The notes under the pieces are model-generated. The model saw only the letters and a list, made by a program, of their open reading frames with translations. It was not told where the DNA came from and searched no databases. This document shows positions 1-9,270 of a stretch of 64,000 bases of DNA, piece by piece. This DNA is from Sporosarcina sp. (lineage in GTDB: Bacteria > Bacillota > Bacilli > Bacillales_A > Planococcaceae): positions 1 to 64,000 of the forward strand of contig JAPFCR010000030.1 in assembly GCA_026169375.1 (NCBI GenBank), written 5' to 3'. The first letter of the stretch is position 1. Each line of letters opens with the position of its first letter. Both the position numbers and the translations under genes were made by a program.

Positions 1-49
1 CATAATTAACCTTACACTAAAAATTCCCGAATAATGTTGATCTCCGTTC

Positions 50-235
50 CAGGCGCACGCTTTCCGTGGGGCGGGCGGCGAGCCTCCTCGGTCGCTTCGC
101 TCCACTGCGGGGTCTCACCTGTCCCGCTAAACCCACAGGAAGAGCCGTCACGAAGAACGGCTTTTGCGACCCAAAAGCGAAGCGTTTGAGAGCACACTCG
201 GCGCCTTCCACTCCAATCCACGGATATCCCTTGCA
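50..235. repeat. Dispersed GC-rich intergenic repeat
   Basis: This stretch is much richer in G and C than its flanks and has no coding sense on either strand. Read on the minus strand it has the block order I know from a very abundant intergenic repeat of Bacillaceae and Planococcaceae: a conserved TTGGAGTGGAAGGCG start, a GTGGGTTTAGCGGGACAGG block, GTGAGACCCCGCAGTGGAGC, GAAGCGACCGAGGAGGCTCG, then CCGCCCGCCCCACGGAAAGC. The copy is lengthened or interrupted near 150-205 by sequence that is not part of the usual consensus. Short open frames here are by-products of base composition. Family membership is from memory; only one copy is in this window. Confidence 0.65.
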
Positions 236-315
236 ATATACACGAACATTCAATCACTCGTTAACATTAAAGTTCGTCTTTATTACAAGAATAGGCATTT
301 ATGAAATTGATTAAC

Positions 316-897
316 TTAAGCTATTTTTAAGAAACTTGGTGTATTGACTTTAAAACCGTTTAATTTCATTTGAACTTGAAATGAGTATGCTGAAATTGCA
401 CGTTTATATTTTTGCTTTTGGTCATAGATTGTTCCCTCTACAGGTGTCGAGAATTCTTCTGTCATTCGAGTAAATGCAGCTTCCCGCTCCTTATGAACGG
501 CGAAATCAACTTCTGTATTCGCTTTCCGATTCAGCCCTAATTGCGCTTGTGCACGACGGATATTTGTAGATGCTTTTGACGCCAGTTGATAATCGGTTGT
601 CGTTGGTTCTGGAACCATCAATGCCTCATTTCGCACATCTTGCCATAATGTAATCGTTTCTTCCAATGATTTTCCAATCGGTAAGTGAACTTGTTTTACT
701 TGGCCAGCTCCAAGTGCGTTGGTTTTCGCCTTCTTATCATTCAATAATTTATCAAGAAGTAATTGAGCAATTTTATCTTCTTTACGCTCATGATATTGAT
801 CGTTTCTCCGATAAGCTTCCTCGGCATTTTGTCTCCGAATTCTTTCGGTCATACTTCTTTCATTCAAAGTACTTAGCTGACTTACTCCAACATACAT
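316..897 (-). CDS. Hypothetical protein, 193 residues
   Basis: I do not recognise this protein. The start at 897 is chosen because GGAGGGA sits 5 bases upstream; an ATG 18 bases earlier lacks a site. It has no signal peptide and no membrane segment. The first half is charged and likely helical (many Arg, Glu, Lys, with a Lys-rich stretch around residues 40-60), the middle carries Leu/Arg/Ala helix-like sequence, and the end is more polar with aromatic residues. No catalytic motif is visible. It stands alone, convergent with nothing and 68 bases downstream of topB in the same direction, so it could be read from the topB transcript. It could be a structural or regulatory cytoplasmic protein; no function is claimed. 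Confidence 0.7.
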   Translation of the reverse strand: MYVGVSQLSTLNERSMTERIRRQNAEEAYRRNDQYHERKEDKIAQLLLDKLLNDKKAKTNALGAGQVKQVHLPIGKSLEETITLWQDVRNEALMVPEPTTTDYQLASKASTNIRRAQAQLGLNRKANTEVDFAVHKEREAAFTRMTEEFSTPVEGTIYDQKQKYKRAISAYSFQVQMKLNGFKVNTPSFLKIA

Positions 898-965
898 AGA
901 ACTCCCTCCAATCAATTTTACAAGGTTTACTCAAATGTAAATTTTATAAACAATAGACTAGTACT

Positions 966-3125
966 TTACTTATCGAATAATTTCTTTAATGCATCAGCCA
1001 TTGCTGTGTTTTCTGGTTCATCTTGCTTTTTCATATACTTTTGAACATCACGCTTACTCGCTTGTCTACCACTCGTTTTCTTACGACGTTTTTCGAATGC
1101 AGAAAGTTTTTCACGATGTCCACATGAACATACGAAAATTTGGCCTTCCCCTTCGCCGCGTAACTCCAAGCGCTTTCTACATTGTGGACATCTTGCATTT
1201 GTTTGTCGGGAAATATTTCGTCTATAACCACATTCACGATCTTGACACACATGCATTTTACCTCGTTTTCCGTTCACTTCTAGCAGTAGTTTTCCACATT
1301 CGGGACAAGCGCGCCCTGTTACATTATCATGCTTGAATTTCTTATCGTCTGTTTTAATTTCATTTACAGCCTTTTTTGAAAATTTAATCATATCACTCAT
1401 AAATACAGACTTTTTCAGCTTCCCTGTCGCAATTTTAGTAAGTTTCTGTTCCCACTCAGCTGTAAGTGCTGGTGACTTTAAATCTTCCGGGACTAATTCT
1501 AACAACTGGCGACCTTTTGAAGTTGTATAAATGGCATTCCCTTTTTTCTCAATGACAAATGTTTTAAATAACCTTTCAATCACGTCCGCACGCGTTGCAA
1601 CAGTTCCAAGCCCACCTGTTTCACCAATCGTTTGAATTAACGCCTTGGATTCACCTTGCATAAATTGCGTCGGATTTTCCATCGCAGCTAATAATGTTCC
1701 TTCATTAAAACGTGGTGGTGGGGTTGTTTTTCCTTCTGTCACTGTGACTGCCCGAACTTTTACTACGTCTCCTTTTGTAAAGACGGGTAACGTTGCATTA
1801 TCTTCTTCATCGAAATCATACACTTTCTTCCAACCTTCGTCTGTCACCGTTCTCCCTCTTGCTTTAAACGTTTCTTCGCCAATCACAAGGCTGACAGTTA
1901 CTTGGTCATAACGGAATGACCCGAAGAAAACTGCTAAAAAACGATTTACAATCAGTTCATATAAACGACGTTCTTTATCTGATAGATTTTGTAAAATAGG
2001 CGTTTCTTCAGTTGGGATAATCGCATGGTGATCCGATACACGCTTATCGTCAATGACCCCTTTTTGTGGTTGTGGATTTCCTTTTCGAATGAGTGTATTC
2101 ACTGCTTTTCTAAATGGCACGATGTCTACCGCTTTAATGCGGTCCATTAATGTGTTTCGCATATCTGACGTTAAATGCTTCGAGTCTGTACGTGGATACG
2201 TCACGATTTTATGGCGTTCATATAAGTTTTGAAGCGTTGATAATGTCTCTTTTGCTGACCATGACCAACGATGATGTGCTTCTTTTTGAAGTTCAGTTAA
2301 GTCGAATAATGGCGGTGCTGGTTGTGATTTCGGTGCTGTTTTCACTTCAGTAACTTTTCCTGTATGAAGACTGTCTAATGTCGTTAGTTTATTTTCAATT
2401 AACTTTTGATCAAAAGAACGTGTTTGTCCAGATTTGTCTGCCCATGTAAACGTCGCACCTTCTGTAATTGCTTGTAAACCGTAATATGATTTCGGTTTAA
2501 ATTCATTAATTTGCTTTTCACGTTCTGCAATCATCGCAAGTGTTGGTGTTTGTACACGTCCTGTTGATAATTGGGCATTGTATTTTACCGTGAGCGCACG
2601 TGTTGCATTAATGCCAACAACCCAGTCTGCTTCTGCTCTTGCGACTGCTGCTTCATATAGATTTTCATACGCTCGACCTGGTTTTAAATTTTTGAAACCA
2701 TCTTTAATAGCCTTATCTGTCACCGATGAAATCCATAGACGTTTAATCGGTTTACGACATTTTGCTTGTTCTAAAATCCAACGTGCAACGAGCTCTCCTT
2801 CGCGCCCGGCATCTGTCGCAACAATGATTTCTGTAACATCTTTTCTACGCAGCTGTGCTTTAACGGCATTTAATTGTTTTGTCGTTTGACGAATTGGCAC
2901 AATTTTAAATGGCTCTGGTACGATTGGTAAATGTTCCAACTTCCATTCTTTATATTGCTTCCCGTACCCTTCTGGATTCGCATGGGTAACTAGATGACCA
3001 AGTGCCCAAGTAACAATATATTTGGATCCCTCCATAAAGCCATTTCCTTTTTTATGACAACCGAGCACACGTGCAATATCACGCGCAACGGATGGTTTTT
3101 CAGCTAATACAAGTGATTTTGACAT
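966..3125 (-). CDS. topB: DNA topoisomerase III
   Basis: Type IA topoisomerase that cuts one strand through a 5'-phosphotyrosine and relaxes or decatenates DNA in the cytoplasm. The 719-residue protein matches the Bacillus TopB length. It opens with a Toprim domain (LVLAEKPSVA at the start, the acidic DAGREGE triad at residues 105-111). The active-site Tyr is residue 310 in TYPRTDS. The LSTGRVQTPTL box lies near 186-197. The C terminus has two zinc-finger-like Cys clusters (about residues 611-640 and 648-670: CPECG...CQDREC and CPQCR...CSC) followed by a basic tail. The ATG at 3125 has AAAGGGGA upstream. The gene appears monocistronic or leads into the small unknown gene downstream. Confidence 0.96.
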   Translation of the reverse strand: MSKSLVLAEKPSVARDIARVLGCHKKGNGFMEGSKYIVTWALGHLVTHANPEGYGKQYKEWKLEHLPIVPEPFKIVPIRQTTKQLNAVKAQLRRKDVTEIIVATDAGREGELVARWILEQAKCRKPIKRLWISSVTDKAIKDGFKNLKPGRAYENLYEAAVARAEADWVVGINATRALTVKYNAQLSTGRVQTPTLAMIAEREKQINEFKPKSYYGLQAITEGATFTWADKSGQTRSFDQKLIENKLTTLDSLHTGKVTEVKTAPKSQPAPPLFDLTELQKEAHHRWSWSAKETLSTLQNLYERHKIVTYPRTDSKHLTSDMRNTLMDRIKAVDIVPFRKAVNTLIRKGNPQPQKGVIDDKRVSDHHAIIPTEETPILQNLSDKERRLYELIVNRFLAVFFGSFRYDQVTVSLVIGEETFKARGRTVTDEGWKKVYDFDEEDNATLPVFTKGDVVKVRAVTVTEGKTTPPPRFNEGTLLAAMENPTQFMQGESKALIQTIGETGGLGTVATRADVIERLFKTFVIEKKGNAIYTTSKGRQLLELVPEDLKSPALTAEWEQKLTKIATGKLKKSVFMSDMIKFSKKAVNEIKTDDKKFKHDNVTGRACPECGKLLLEVNGKRGKMHVCQDRECGYRRNISRQTNARCPQCRKRLELRGEGEGQIFVCSCGHREKLSAFEKRRKKTSGRQASKRDVQKYMKKQDEPENTAMADALKKLFDK

Positions 3126-3237
3126 TGAAATGTCCCCTTTCTACTTCTTATTATAAATGAATTGCCAATTTCTTGCTTAGCAAAGTGAAATCATTGTTTT
3201 AATCGCAAACTTTACTGACTTTCTTCCGATTTAAAAA

Positions 3238-3263
3238 CTCTCACTCTAAAATAGAAGTGAGAG
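3238..3263 (-). terminator. Terminator after the monooxygenase gene
   Basis: Perfect 8-bp stem CTCTCACT/AGTGAGAG with a 10-base loop. On the minus strand it is followed by TTTTTAAA, directly after the stop codon of the LLM-class gene. Confidence 0.8.
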
Positions 3264-3272
3264 CTTGTCAAT

Positions 3273-4265
3273 TTATAGTAATTCCTTCGCTAATAGTTTA
3301 TACACATTGAGTCGTGCTTCTTGAGAATGCGGGATGCTAACAATCATCGTTTCATCATAACCATAAATTTCCTGTTCTTTCTGTAAAAATGCCGCTACTT
3401 CTTTCGAATCCCCAACGACATGTACATTACGATTTTCTTCAATCATCATCTTATCCATTTCAGTTAGTGGATAGTCCTTCGCTTCTTCTGGCGTTAATAC
3501 AGGTAATAATTGACCTCTCGAGAAAAGTAAACGCCAAATATCTTGTGGTTTTGCTTGAAACTCGGCTTCTTCTTTCGTTTCTGCTGTCGTTACCATATAG
3601 CTTACGTTAATTTGCGGTTTTTCCATTAATCCAGACGGTTCAAAATTATTTCTGTAAATGTCTAAGATTTCTTTTGATAATTCACCCATGAAAAACTCTG
3701 CAAATGAATAACCAACACCTTTTTTCGCCGCTTGCATCGCACTATTTCCAGTAGAACCTAGTAACCAAGCTTCTGGTAAAACGACTTGCGCTGGTGTTGC
3801 AATTGTACGTGCATATAAATCGTTTTGCGGCACTTCATCCAGTAATAACTCCATCGCTGTATCCAGTTTATCGTACATATTATGCAGCATCGGTTGGCGT
3901 CCTTCTGATAATGCATGCATTGCATGCGTATCCCCGCCTGGTGCACGGCCCACTCCAAAATCGATTCTTCCTGGAGAAAACGCGCTTAATGTTTTAAACA
4001 CTTCTGCAAGTTTAAGCGGTGAATAATGCATCATCATGACTCCGCCTGTTCCAATTCGAATATTTTTTGTCTTTGCTGCTAAATGAGCTGCTGTAATTTC
4101 TGGCGCTGAGCTTGCATAATGATTTGTTCCATGGTGTTCCGCCATCCACATACGATGATAGCCGAGTTCATCACCTAAAATTGCTAGCTCTTCTGCTTTC
4201 TTTAAAGCGTCTGCCGCATGGTTTCCTTTTGTAATCGGTGCTTGATCTAAAATACTTAACTTCAT
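3273..4265 (-). CDS. LLM-class flavin-dependent oxidoreductase (MsnO8/YwcH type)
   Basis: Luciferase-like monooxygenase of 330 residues that should use reduced FMN supplied by a separate reductase; the substrate cannot be read from sequence. Family signs are the N-terminal LSILDQAPI strand, the YHRMWMAEHHG motif near residues 37-47, RIGTGGVMMMHY (about 70-81), DFGVGRAPGG (about 101-110), and LLGSTGNSA (about 167-175). The ATG at 4265 follows AAGGAG. It lies 60 bases after a MarR-family gene in the same direction with no terminator between, so a MarR-monooxygenase operon responding to a small aromatic or reactive compound is plausible. That regulation is inference. Confidence 0.9.
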   Translation of the reverse strand: MKLSILDQAPITKGNHAADALKKAEELAILGDELGYHRMWMAEHHGTNHYASSAPEITAAHLAAKTKNIRIGTGGVMMMHYSPLKLAEVFKTLSAFSPGRIDFGVGRAPGGDTHAMHALSEGRQPMLHNMYDKLDTAMELLLDEVPQNDLYARTIATPAQVVLPEAWLLGSTGNSAMQAAKKGVGYSFAEFFMGELSKEILDIYRNNFEPSGLMEKPQINVSYMVTTAETKEEAEFQAKPQDIWRLLFSRGQLLPVLTPEEAKDYPLTEMDKMMIEENRNVHVVGDSKEVAAFLQKEQEIYGYDETMIVSIPHSQEARLNVYKLLAKELL

Positions 4266-4325
4266 TTTTAAAAACTCCTTTAGTCTTCAATTTCATTAGC
4301 CTATTAACGAATTAACTTTAAGATT

Positions 4326-4745
4326 TTATTCAGCTAAATTACTTGCCATCTTCTTCAACAATTTTTTCAACAATATAAGCTCTTCATCTGTTAACCCTTC
4401 CAATAGCTTATCTTGTTCTTGCCGCCAAACATCCTCCACAGGGTCAATGATATCTTTCCCTTTATCTGTTAAGTAAACACGGTTAGTTCTCGCATCCGCA
4501 TAATCACGCTTTCGGTGAATCAATCCATAATTTTCCAAAGACCTTACCGTATTCGCAATTGTCGGGGGCTCACAATTCAAACTTTCACTTAACTGAATTT
4601 GTGTCATGCCGTCTTCCTTTGACAATCGACATAATAACTGATCTTGACCGATGTGAAGCCCTAACTGACGCAACATTTCCGAGTAATTTCTACGTTTTTT
4701 TAATGCAATAAACTCCAATAACTGACGAATTTCATCTCCAATCAA
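4326..4745 (-). CDS. MarR-family transcriptional regulator
   Basis: Winged-helix DNA-binding protein of about 139 residues. The HTH is visible as GMTQIQLSESLNCEPPTIANTVRSLE, followed by the wing HRKRDYADARTNRVYLTDKG, the classic MarR DxR wing. The N- and C-terminal helices that form the dimer interface are present. A TTG at 4745 is preferred because AAGGTGAG lies 4-5 bases before it; a GTG three codons earlier overlaps that site. It is the first gene of a two-gene unit with the flavin monooxygenase and probably represses that unit and itself; I could not find a convincing palindrome in the upstream region. Confidence 0.9.
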   Translation of the reverse strand: MIGDEIRQLLEFIALKKRRNYSEMLRQLGLHIGQDQLLCRLSKEDGMTQIQLSESLNCEPPTIANTVRSLENYGLIHRKRDYADARTNRVYLTDKGKDIIDPVEDVWRQEQDKLLEGLTDEELILLKKLLKKMASNLAE

Positions 4746-5112
4746 AAAACTCACCTTCTTCTACGCGAAGTCGTTAGTATGCTAACTATATCGATAAAGA
4801 ATTCCTCCTTCAAATGTTTCGGCTTCTTGCCTGCTTTATTTCATCAAAATTGCAGCGCCCTCCCTTTTTTCATTAGCGATTTAAGTAAAAGTGAATCATT
4901 GCAAGATACGTGTTTGTAATGAGATCTCATCATAGAAACAAACTATATTTTTTTCTAATTTCCTAATTCCCTCAGTCGATTTCTGAAAGTTAAAAGTCTT
5001 CTTTTTCTTTATTGTATTTATAATTTCAATGTGATATATTTTTTATATCTGATACGCAGTTTACGGAATTATGCGACAGATATTACAGGGATTTTTTAGG
5101 GGGAATTGTCAA
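4746..5112. other. Divergent intergenic region, AT-rich
   Basis: This 367-base gap separates the MarR gene (minus) from the binding lipoprotein (plus). It is very AT-rich. A perfect TATAAT lies at 5019-5024 on the plus strand about 95 bases before the lipoprotein start, but no good -35 hexamer stands 16-18 bases before it. No gene, riboswitch or clear operator was seen. Confidence 0.4.
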
Positions 5113-6726
5113 ATGAGAGAGAAAAACAAAAGACTTTGGTTTCTTGCCGTACTGTTTTCTTTAACACTTGTCCTTTCTGCTTGTGCAGGTGGATCGGATT
5201 CTACAAATGATTCAAGTGACAAAGAAACAGCTACAAGTGGAAATACAGTCGAAGGTGGAGATCTAGTTCTTGCAGTTCTATCTGATGTATCTTCATTAGA
5301 CCCGGCAATGTCTACTGATGTACCTTCATCAATCCTTCAAGAAAACATTTTTGACACGCTTGTCAACCGCGATGAAGACAATAATATTATCGAAGGTCTA
5401 GCAGTTGAATGGAAAGATGTTGATGAAAGAACTTACGAATTTAAACTTCGTGAAGGGGTTAAATTCCACGATGGTGAAGACTTTAACGCAGAAGTCGTCA
5501 AAATGAACTTAGACCGTCTTTTAGATGAACAAATTGCTTCACCACGTTATTTCTTATTTGAAATGATTGAAAGCATTGATGTGATTGATGAATATACAGT
5601 TCAAATTACAACCGAATATCCATTTGCTCCTTTATATGCTCACTTAACACACAACAGTAGTAGTATGATTAGCCCTAAGTCAATTGAGTCAGATTATGAG
5701 GCAGTTGAAGATGGTAAAAAAGCGGGCACTATTATTTCTAGTGAACCAGTAGGAACTGGGTACTTCAAGTTTGACAGTTGGAAACCAGGCGATGAAATTA
5801 AACTTGTGAAAAATGATGATTACTGGGGAGATAAAGTCTACGTAGACTCTGTTACATTTAAAGTCGTCCCAGAAAGTACGACGAGAATTGCAGACCTTGA
5901 ACGTGGATTTGTTCATATTATCGATCCATTGGAACCAATCGAAGTTGCTGAAGTTGACAGTGGCGATTACGGTACAGTTGTACAGAAACCTTCAGCAAGT
6001 CTTTCTTATATCGGTTTCAATACTGAAAAAGAACCTTTTAATGACCCTAAAGTTCGTCAAGCTCTTTCACTAATTATCGACAGAGATGAAATTATTGAAG
6101 GCGTTTATGAAGGATTTGGGATTCCTGCAAAAGGACCTTTAGCACCAAGTATTTTTGGTTATGACGAAGATGCGGAACCATTCGAACATGATATTGAAAA
6201 AGCTAAACAATTATTAGCCGAAGCTGGTTATGAAGACGGTTTCTCAACTTCAATTTGGACGAATGATAATCAACAACGCGTTGATATGGCGATTCTTTTA
6301 CAAAATAGCCTGAAAGAACTGAATATCGATGCTAAAGTTGAACAAATGGAATTCGGCGCTTATTTAGATAAAATTGGTGAAGGTGAACACGATATGTTTA
6401 TCCTTGGTTGGTCTAACGCAACAGGAGATGCGGACAATACGCTCTATGCATTATTCCACTCTCTTCAAAAAGGACCACCTGGGAACCGGACTTTCTATGA
6501 TAACCCAGAAGTAGATCAGTTACTTGATGAAGGACGTCGTGAAGTGGATCCTGAAAAACGGACTGAAATCTATAATAAGGTACAAGAACATTTAATCGAA
6601 GACGCACCAATGATTTATATTCATCACCAAGAATATTTATTAGGGACAAGCAATCAAATTACAGGTTTTGAAATTAGTGAAGACGGGAATTATCAACTAC
6701 AAAATGTACAATTTTTAGAAGAGTAA
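5113..6726 (+). CDS. ABC transporter substrate-binding lipoprotein, peptide/nickel (SBP_bac_5) type
   Basis: Extracellular solute receptor anchored by a lipidated Cys. With the start at 5113 (AGGGGG 8 bases upstream) the protein has 537 residues, an N-terminal basic/hydrophobic signal and the lipobox LSAC with Cys24. A Ser/Thr/Asp-rich linker follows, then the family-5 fold: DVSSLDPAMSTD, NIFDTLVNRD, EWKDVDERTYEFKLREGVKF, the VGTGYFKF region and YIGFNTEKEPF...VRQALSLIIDRDEI. Substrates of the family include oligopeptides, nickel and glutathione; this cannot be decided here. It is flanked by its own terminator and has no permease or ATPase genes beside it, so it must work with a transporter encoded elsewhere. 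Confidence 0.92.
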   Translation: MREKNKRLWFLAVLFSLTLVLSACAGGSDSTNDSSDKETATSGNTVEGGDLVLAVLSDVSSLDPAMSTDVPSSILQENIFDTLVNRDEDNNIIEGLAVEWKDVDERTYEFKLREGVKFHDGEDFNAEVVKMNLDRLLDEQIASPRYFLFEMIESIDVIDEYTVQITTEYPFAPLYAHLTHNSSSMISPKSIESDYEAVEDGKKAGTIISSEPVGTGYFKFDSWKPGDEIKLVKNDDYWGDKVYVDSVTFKVVPESTTRIADLERGFVHIIDPLEPIEVAEVDSGDYGTVVQKPSASLSYIGFNTEKEPFNDPKVRQALSLIIDRDEIIEGVYEGFGIPAKGPLAPSIFGYDEDAEPFEHDIEKAKQLLAEAGYEDGFSTSIWTNDNQQRVDMAILLQNSLKELNIDAKVEQMEFGAYLDKIGEGEHDMFILGWSNATGDADNTLYALFHSLQKGPPGNRTFYDNPEVDQLLDEGRREVDPEKRTEIYNKVQEHLIEDAPMIYIHHQEYLLGTSNQITGFEISEDGNYQLQNVQFLEE

Positions 6727-6774
6727 TATTGAACCTTTCACGACTCAAGTCACGAGTATTCTCGGCTATTTGAT

Positions 6775-6818
6775 AAAAATGACCTCACTCGCAATTTTAT
6801 GCAGTTGAGGTCATTTTT
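6775..6818 (+). terminator. Bidirectional terminator
   Basis: A perfect 13-bp stem (AAAAATGACCTCA/TGAGGTCATTTTT) with T-runs on both sides serves the binding lipoprotein from the left and the convergent S9 peptidase gene from the right. Confidence 0.9.
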
Positions 6819-6858
6819 ATTTGAATTTCCCAATCATCATTGGCATTACGTATGTTTT

Positions 6859-8646
6859 TTATGTTAAATGCTTTTCAAAGAAACGGACTGACTCTCCGTG
6901 CATTGTAATGACATTTTCTAATCTTTCTGTCTGATGTCCTTCATCTTCAAATACTGTGAACTCTACCGACTGCCCTCTCTTTTTCATCCCTTCTACAAGC
7001 TGTTCTGCTTCACTAACCGGTACACGCGTATCATTTCTCCCGTGAAATACTAAAAGCGGTGCTTCAATATCTTTCGCACGGTGTAAAGGAGAAATTTCAT
7101 CGAAAAATGCTTTGTTTTCTGCCAGTGAGCCATACTCACATTCTCTCAAATGACGGCGCCACGGACCTGTATTTTGTAAAAAGCTCGTGAAATGAGAGAT
7201 TCCGACGATATTCACACCCGCCTTCCAAACGTCTGGATAATGGGTTAACGAAGCTAAAACCATAAAACCACCATAACTCCGACCAATGACGCCGATATTC
7301 CCTTGATCGATCCCAAGAGAACTATGTAAATCTTTCGTCAGCCAGGTTAAGTCTTTCACTGCATCCATTCGTTTCTCGGCATCATCTAACTTAATATAAC
7401 TTCTCCCGTAGCCCTTACTGCCTCTAACATTTGGCGCAATGACAGCAAAATCTTTCTCGACTAAGTATTGAATAACAGGATTATACGTCGGTCTAATCTG
7501 ACTTTCAGGTCCGCCGTGTACGTAAACGACTGCCGGTTTCCCCTTCGTCTCTCCTTTATGGTATAAGAAGTAAGGAACCTTTAATCCGTCAAATGATTCA
7601 AATGTGCGTAACGAAGGCTCAACCCACTGACTTTCGATTTCTTTCTGCTGACTAATTGTTGTTAGTCGTGTTAATGCTTCTAATTGTATATCGTATAACC
7701 AAATATCCCCCGGCATCGTTGCAGTTTTTAGTGTAAGTAATAATTGGTTTTGATTCATCCATGAGATTGATTCAATCACACCCTTGGGAATTTTTGATAT
7801 GCTTTTTTCCTGCTTCGAATCAAGATCGAAAATCATTAAGTTTGAATAACCCCCTTCATTCACCGTAAAAGCCAACTGATTCTCTTCAGGGGATAATTTC
7901 AACTCTTCAATATCCCACTGCTCTATGTGAAATAATTTGTCGATTTGATTTAATGCATCGAATGAAAAACAACCTACATACGTCGTTTCTGTTCCTAAAT
8001 TCGTTAAGAGATAACCGTTTTTATGATCTTTTGTTAACTGAACATCACCGTAATAAGCCAATTTTCCAGCTTCACCTATTAAACTTAATGTTCCCGTTTT
8101 TAAATCGAGCAGATGTAATTCTTTTTCAATATTTGTTTGATCGATACTGACAAGAATCCCCTCTCCCGTTGTAAGCCAGCCAATCGGCTCACATATCCCA
8201 TCGAATTCAAATACGGTCTGCTCTTCTTTCGTATTTACGTCTTGAATAAAGATATCAAAATATCCGGGATGACGACGATTGCTAGAAAAACTAATTTTCT
8301 TTCCATCTGGCGACCATCCACCAAATTTATGGAAAGACTCGGGATGATAAACAAGTTCCTCAATCTGTTTGCTTCCTACTGCTTGGAGATAAAATTGTTG
8401 TTTCTCATCTCCCTTATTATCAATACCAATTACAGCTTGATCTCCTTTAGGTGAATGATAGACATCTAGTACGCGGTCAGGATATTCTCCCCATAAAGCA
8501 GTCTCTTCGTTTAAATCGGCTTTCCATACGTGCGGGATACCATTTACGTTAGAGATAAATGTAAAACCATCTCCATTCGGGATTGCTTTAGATTGATAAG
8601 CACTTGGTACTTCTATGTATTTCAGTAAATCTTTACTTTCTATCAT
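6859..8646 (-). CDS. S9-family serine peptidase (acylaminoacyl peptidase type)
   Basis: Cytoplasmic prolyl-oligopeptidase-family enzyme of about 595 residues. The first ~330 residues look like a WD/TolB-type beta-propeller (repeated strands such as GGWSPDGKKISFSS and LSPEENQLAFTVN). The C-terminal alpha/beta-hydrolase carries the nucleophile in GRSYGGF (about Ser457), the acid in HGRNDTRV (about Asp539) and the base in DEGHQ (about His571), plus the YVHGGPESQ oxyanion motif. No signal peptide is present. The ATG at 8646 is chosen because GAGGG stands 5 bases before it; an ATG four codons upstream would overlap that site. It is convergent with the lipoprotein gene. A role in trimming short peptides is the family norm. 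Confidence 0.93.
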   Translation of the reverse strand: MIESKDLLKYIEVPSAYQSKAIPNGDGFTFISNVNGIPHVWKADLNEETALWGEYPDRVLDVYHSPKGDQAVIGIDNKGDEKQQFYLQAVGSKQIEELVYHPESFHKFGGWSPDGKKISFSSNRRHPGYFDIFIQDVNTKEEQTVFEFDGICEPIGWLTTGEGILVSIDQTNIEKELHLLDLKTGTLSLIGEAGKLAYYGDVQLTKDHKNGYLLTNLGTETTYVGCFSFDALNQIDKLFHIEQWDIEELKLSPEENQLAFTVNEGGYSNLMIFDLDSKQEKSISKIPKGVIESISWMNQNQLLLTLKTATMPGDIWLYDIQLEALTRLTTISQQKEIESQWVEPSLRTFESFDGLKVPYFLYHKGETKGKPAVVYVHGGPESQIRPTYNPVIQYLVEKDFAVIAPNVRGSKGYGRSYIKLDDAEKRMDAVKDLTWLTKDLHSSLGIDQGNIGVIGRSYGGFMVLASLTHYPDVWKAGVNIVGISHFTSFLQNTGPWRRHLRECEYGSLAENKAFFDEISPLHRAKDIEAPLLVFHGRNDTRVPVSEAEQLVEGMKKRGQSVEFTVFEDEGHQTERLENVITMHGESVRFFEKHLT

Positions 8647-8916
8647 AACTTCCCTCATCCTTTTCTAATAGATTTTCAATAAAATCCAGCCCAAATATCA
8701 CAATAAAACCAATATAATCAGACTTAAAAATCCCTTCTTCCCTCTTTTATTTATCAACTCATTTACATTCTTATTTTAAGAATTGTCAAACAGTGATATA
8801 AGTCAGTTTACATGAACAAAGTCATTTAAACAATTCAGAGAACTGAATATTTAATCTTGACGGAGTTATCGGAAATCTATCATCAGGATGAGTTATCTAT
8901 TTTGACATTCCTTATA

Positions 8917-9150
8917 TTATCCTCCTAATTGGATATATAAAGTAACTAGATACCCAAAAGAAGCGACGCTCAATAAAAGACCAGCACTTGAAACAACTTT
9001 CATTTCTTTAACACTATACAAACCAGCGATAATACCTAATACTGCAAAAATTAAAATAGGTATTGGGGGAGTTTTAAAATAAGGTGTAAAAACTAGAATA
9101 CTCGCGATTACGCCAAATAATACACTTATACTAGCTAAGATCGTTTTCAT
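8917..9150 (-). CDS. Small membrane protein, 77 residues
   Basis: Unrecognised hydrophobic protein with three probable membrane segments (about residues 5-22, 29-46 and 53-73) separated by a Pro-rich short loop (YFKTPPIPI) and a KEMK turn. A good AGGGGG site precedes the ATG. It resembles small DUF-type inner membrane proteins of Bacillales. It sits downstream of the MFS gene but after that gene's terminator, so it probably has its own promoter. No function can be given. Confidence 0.65.
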   Translation of the reverse strand: MKTILASISVLFGVIASILVFTPYFKTPPIPILIFAVLGIIAGLYSVKEMKVVSSAGLLLSVASFGYLVTLYIQLGG

Positions 9151-9188
9151 CTTTCTTAACCCCCTCTTCCTTTTTAAAAGTACAAAAA

Positions 9189-9225
9189 ATAGATAAAGGA
9201 AATATGTATGATTTCCTTTATCTAT
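9189..9225 (-). terminator. Terminator after the MFS gene
   Basis: A perfect 15-bp stem ATAGATAAAGGAAAT/ATTTCCTTTATCTAT is followed on the minus strand by TTTTTT. It lies just past the MFS stop codon. Confidence 0.9.
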
Positions 9226-9270
9226 CCTATTCCCTCATTCTTCTCTTTTGAAAACCTATTTCAAATAAAG

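Noticed and set aside
12-314. Three overlapping open frames of 78-82 codons on both strands
   Set aside because: They exist only because the GC-rich repeat has few stops; no ribosome site and no protein-like composition.
989-2889. Several plus-strand frames of 60-115 codons opposite topB
   Set aside because: They are antisense shadows of a well-conserved gene, without ribosome sites.
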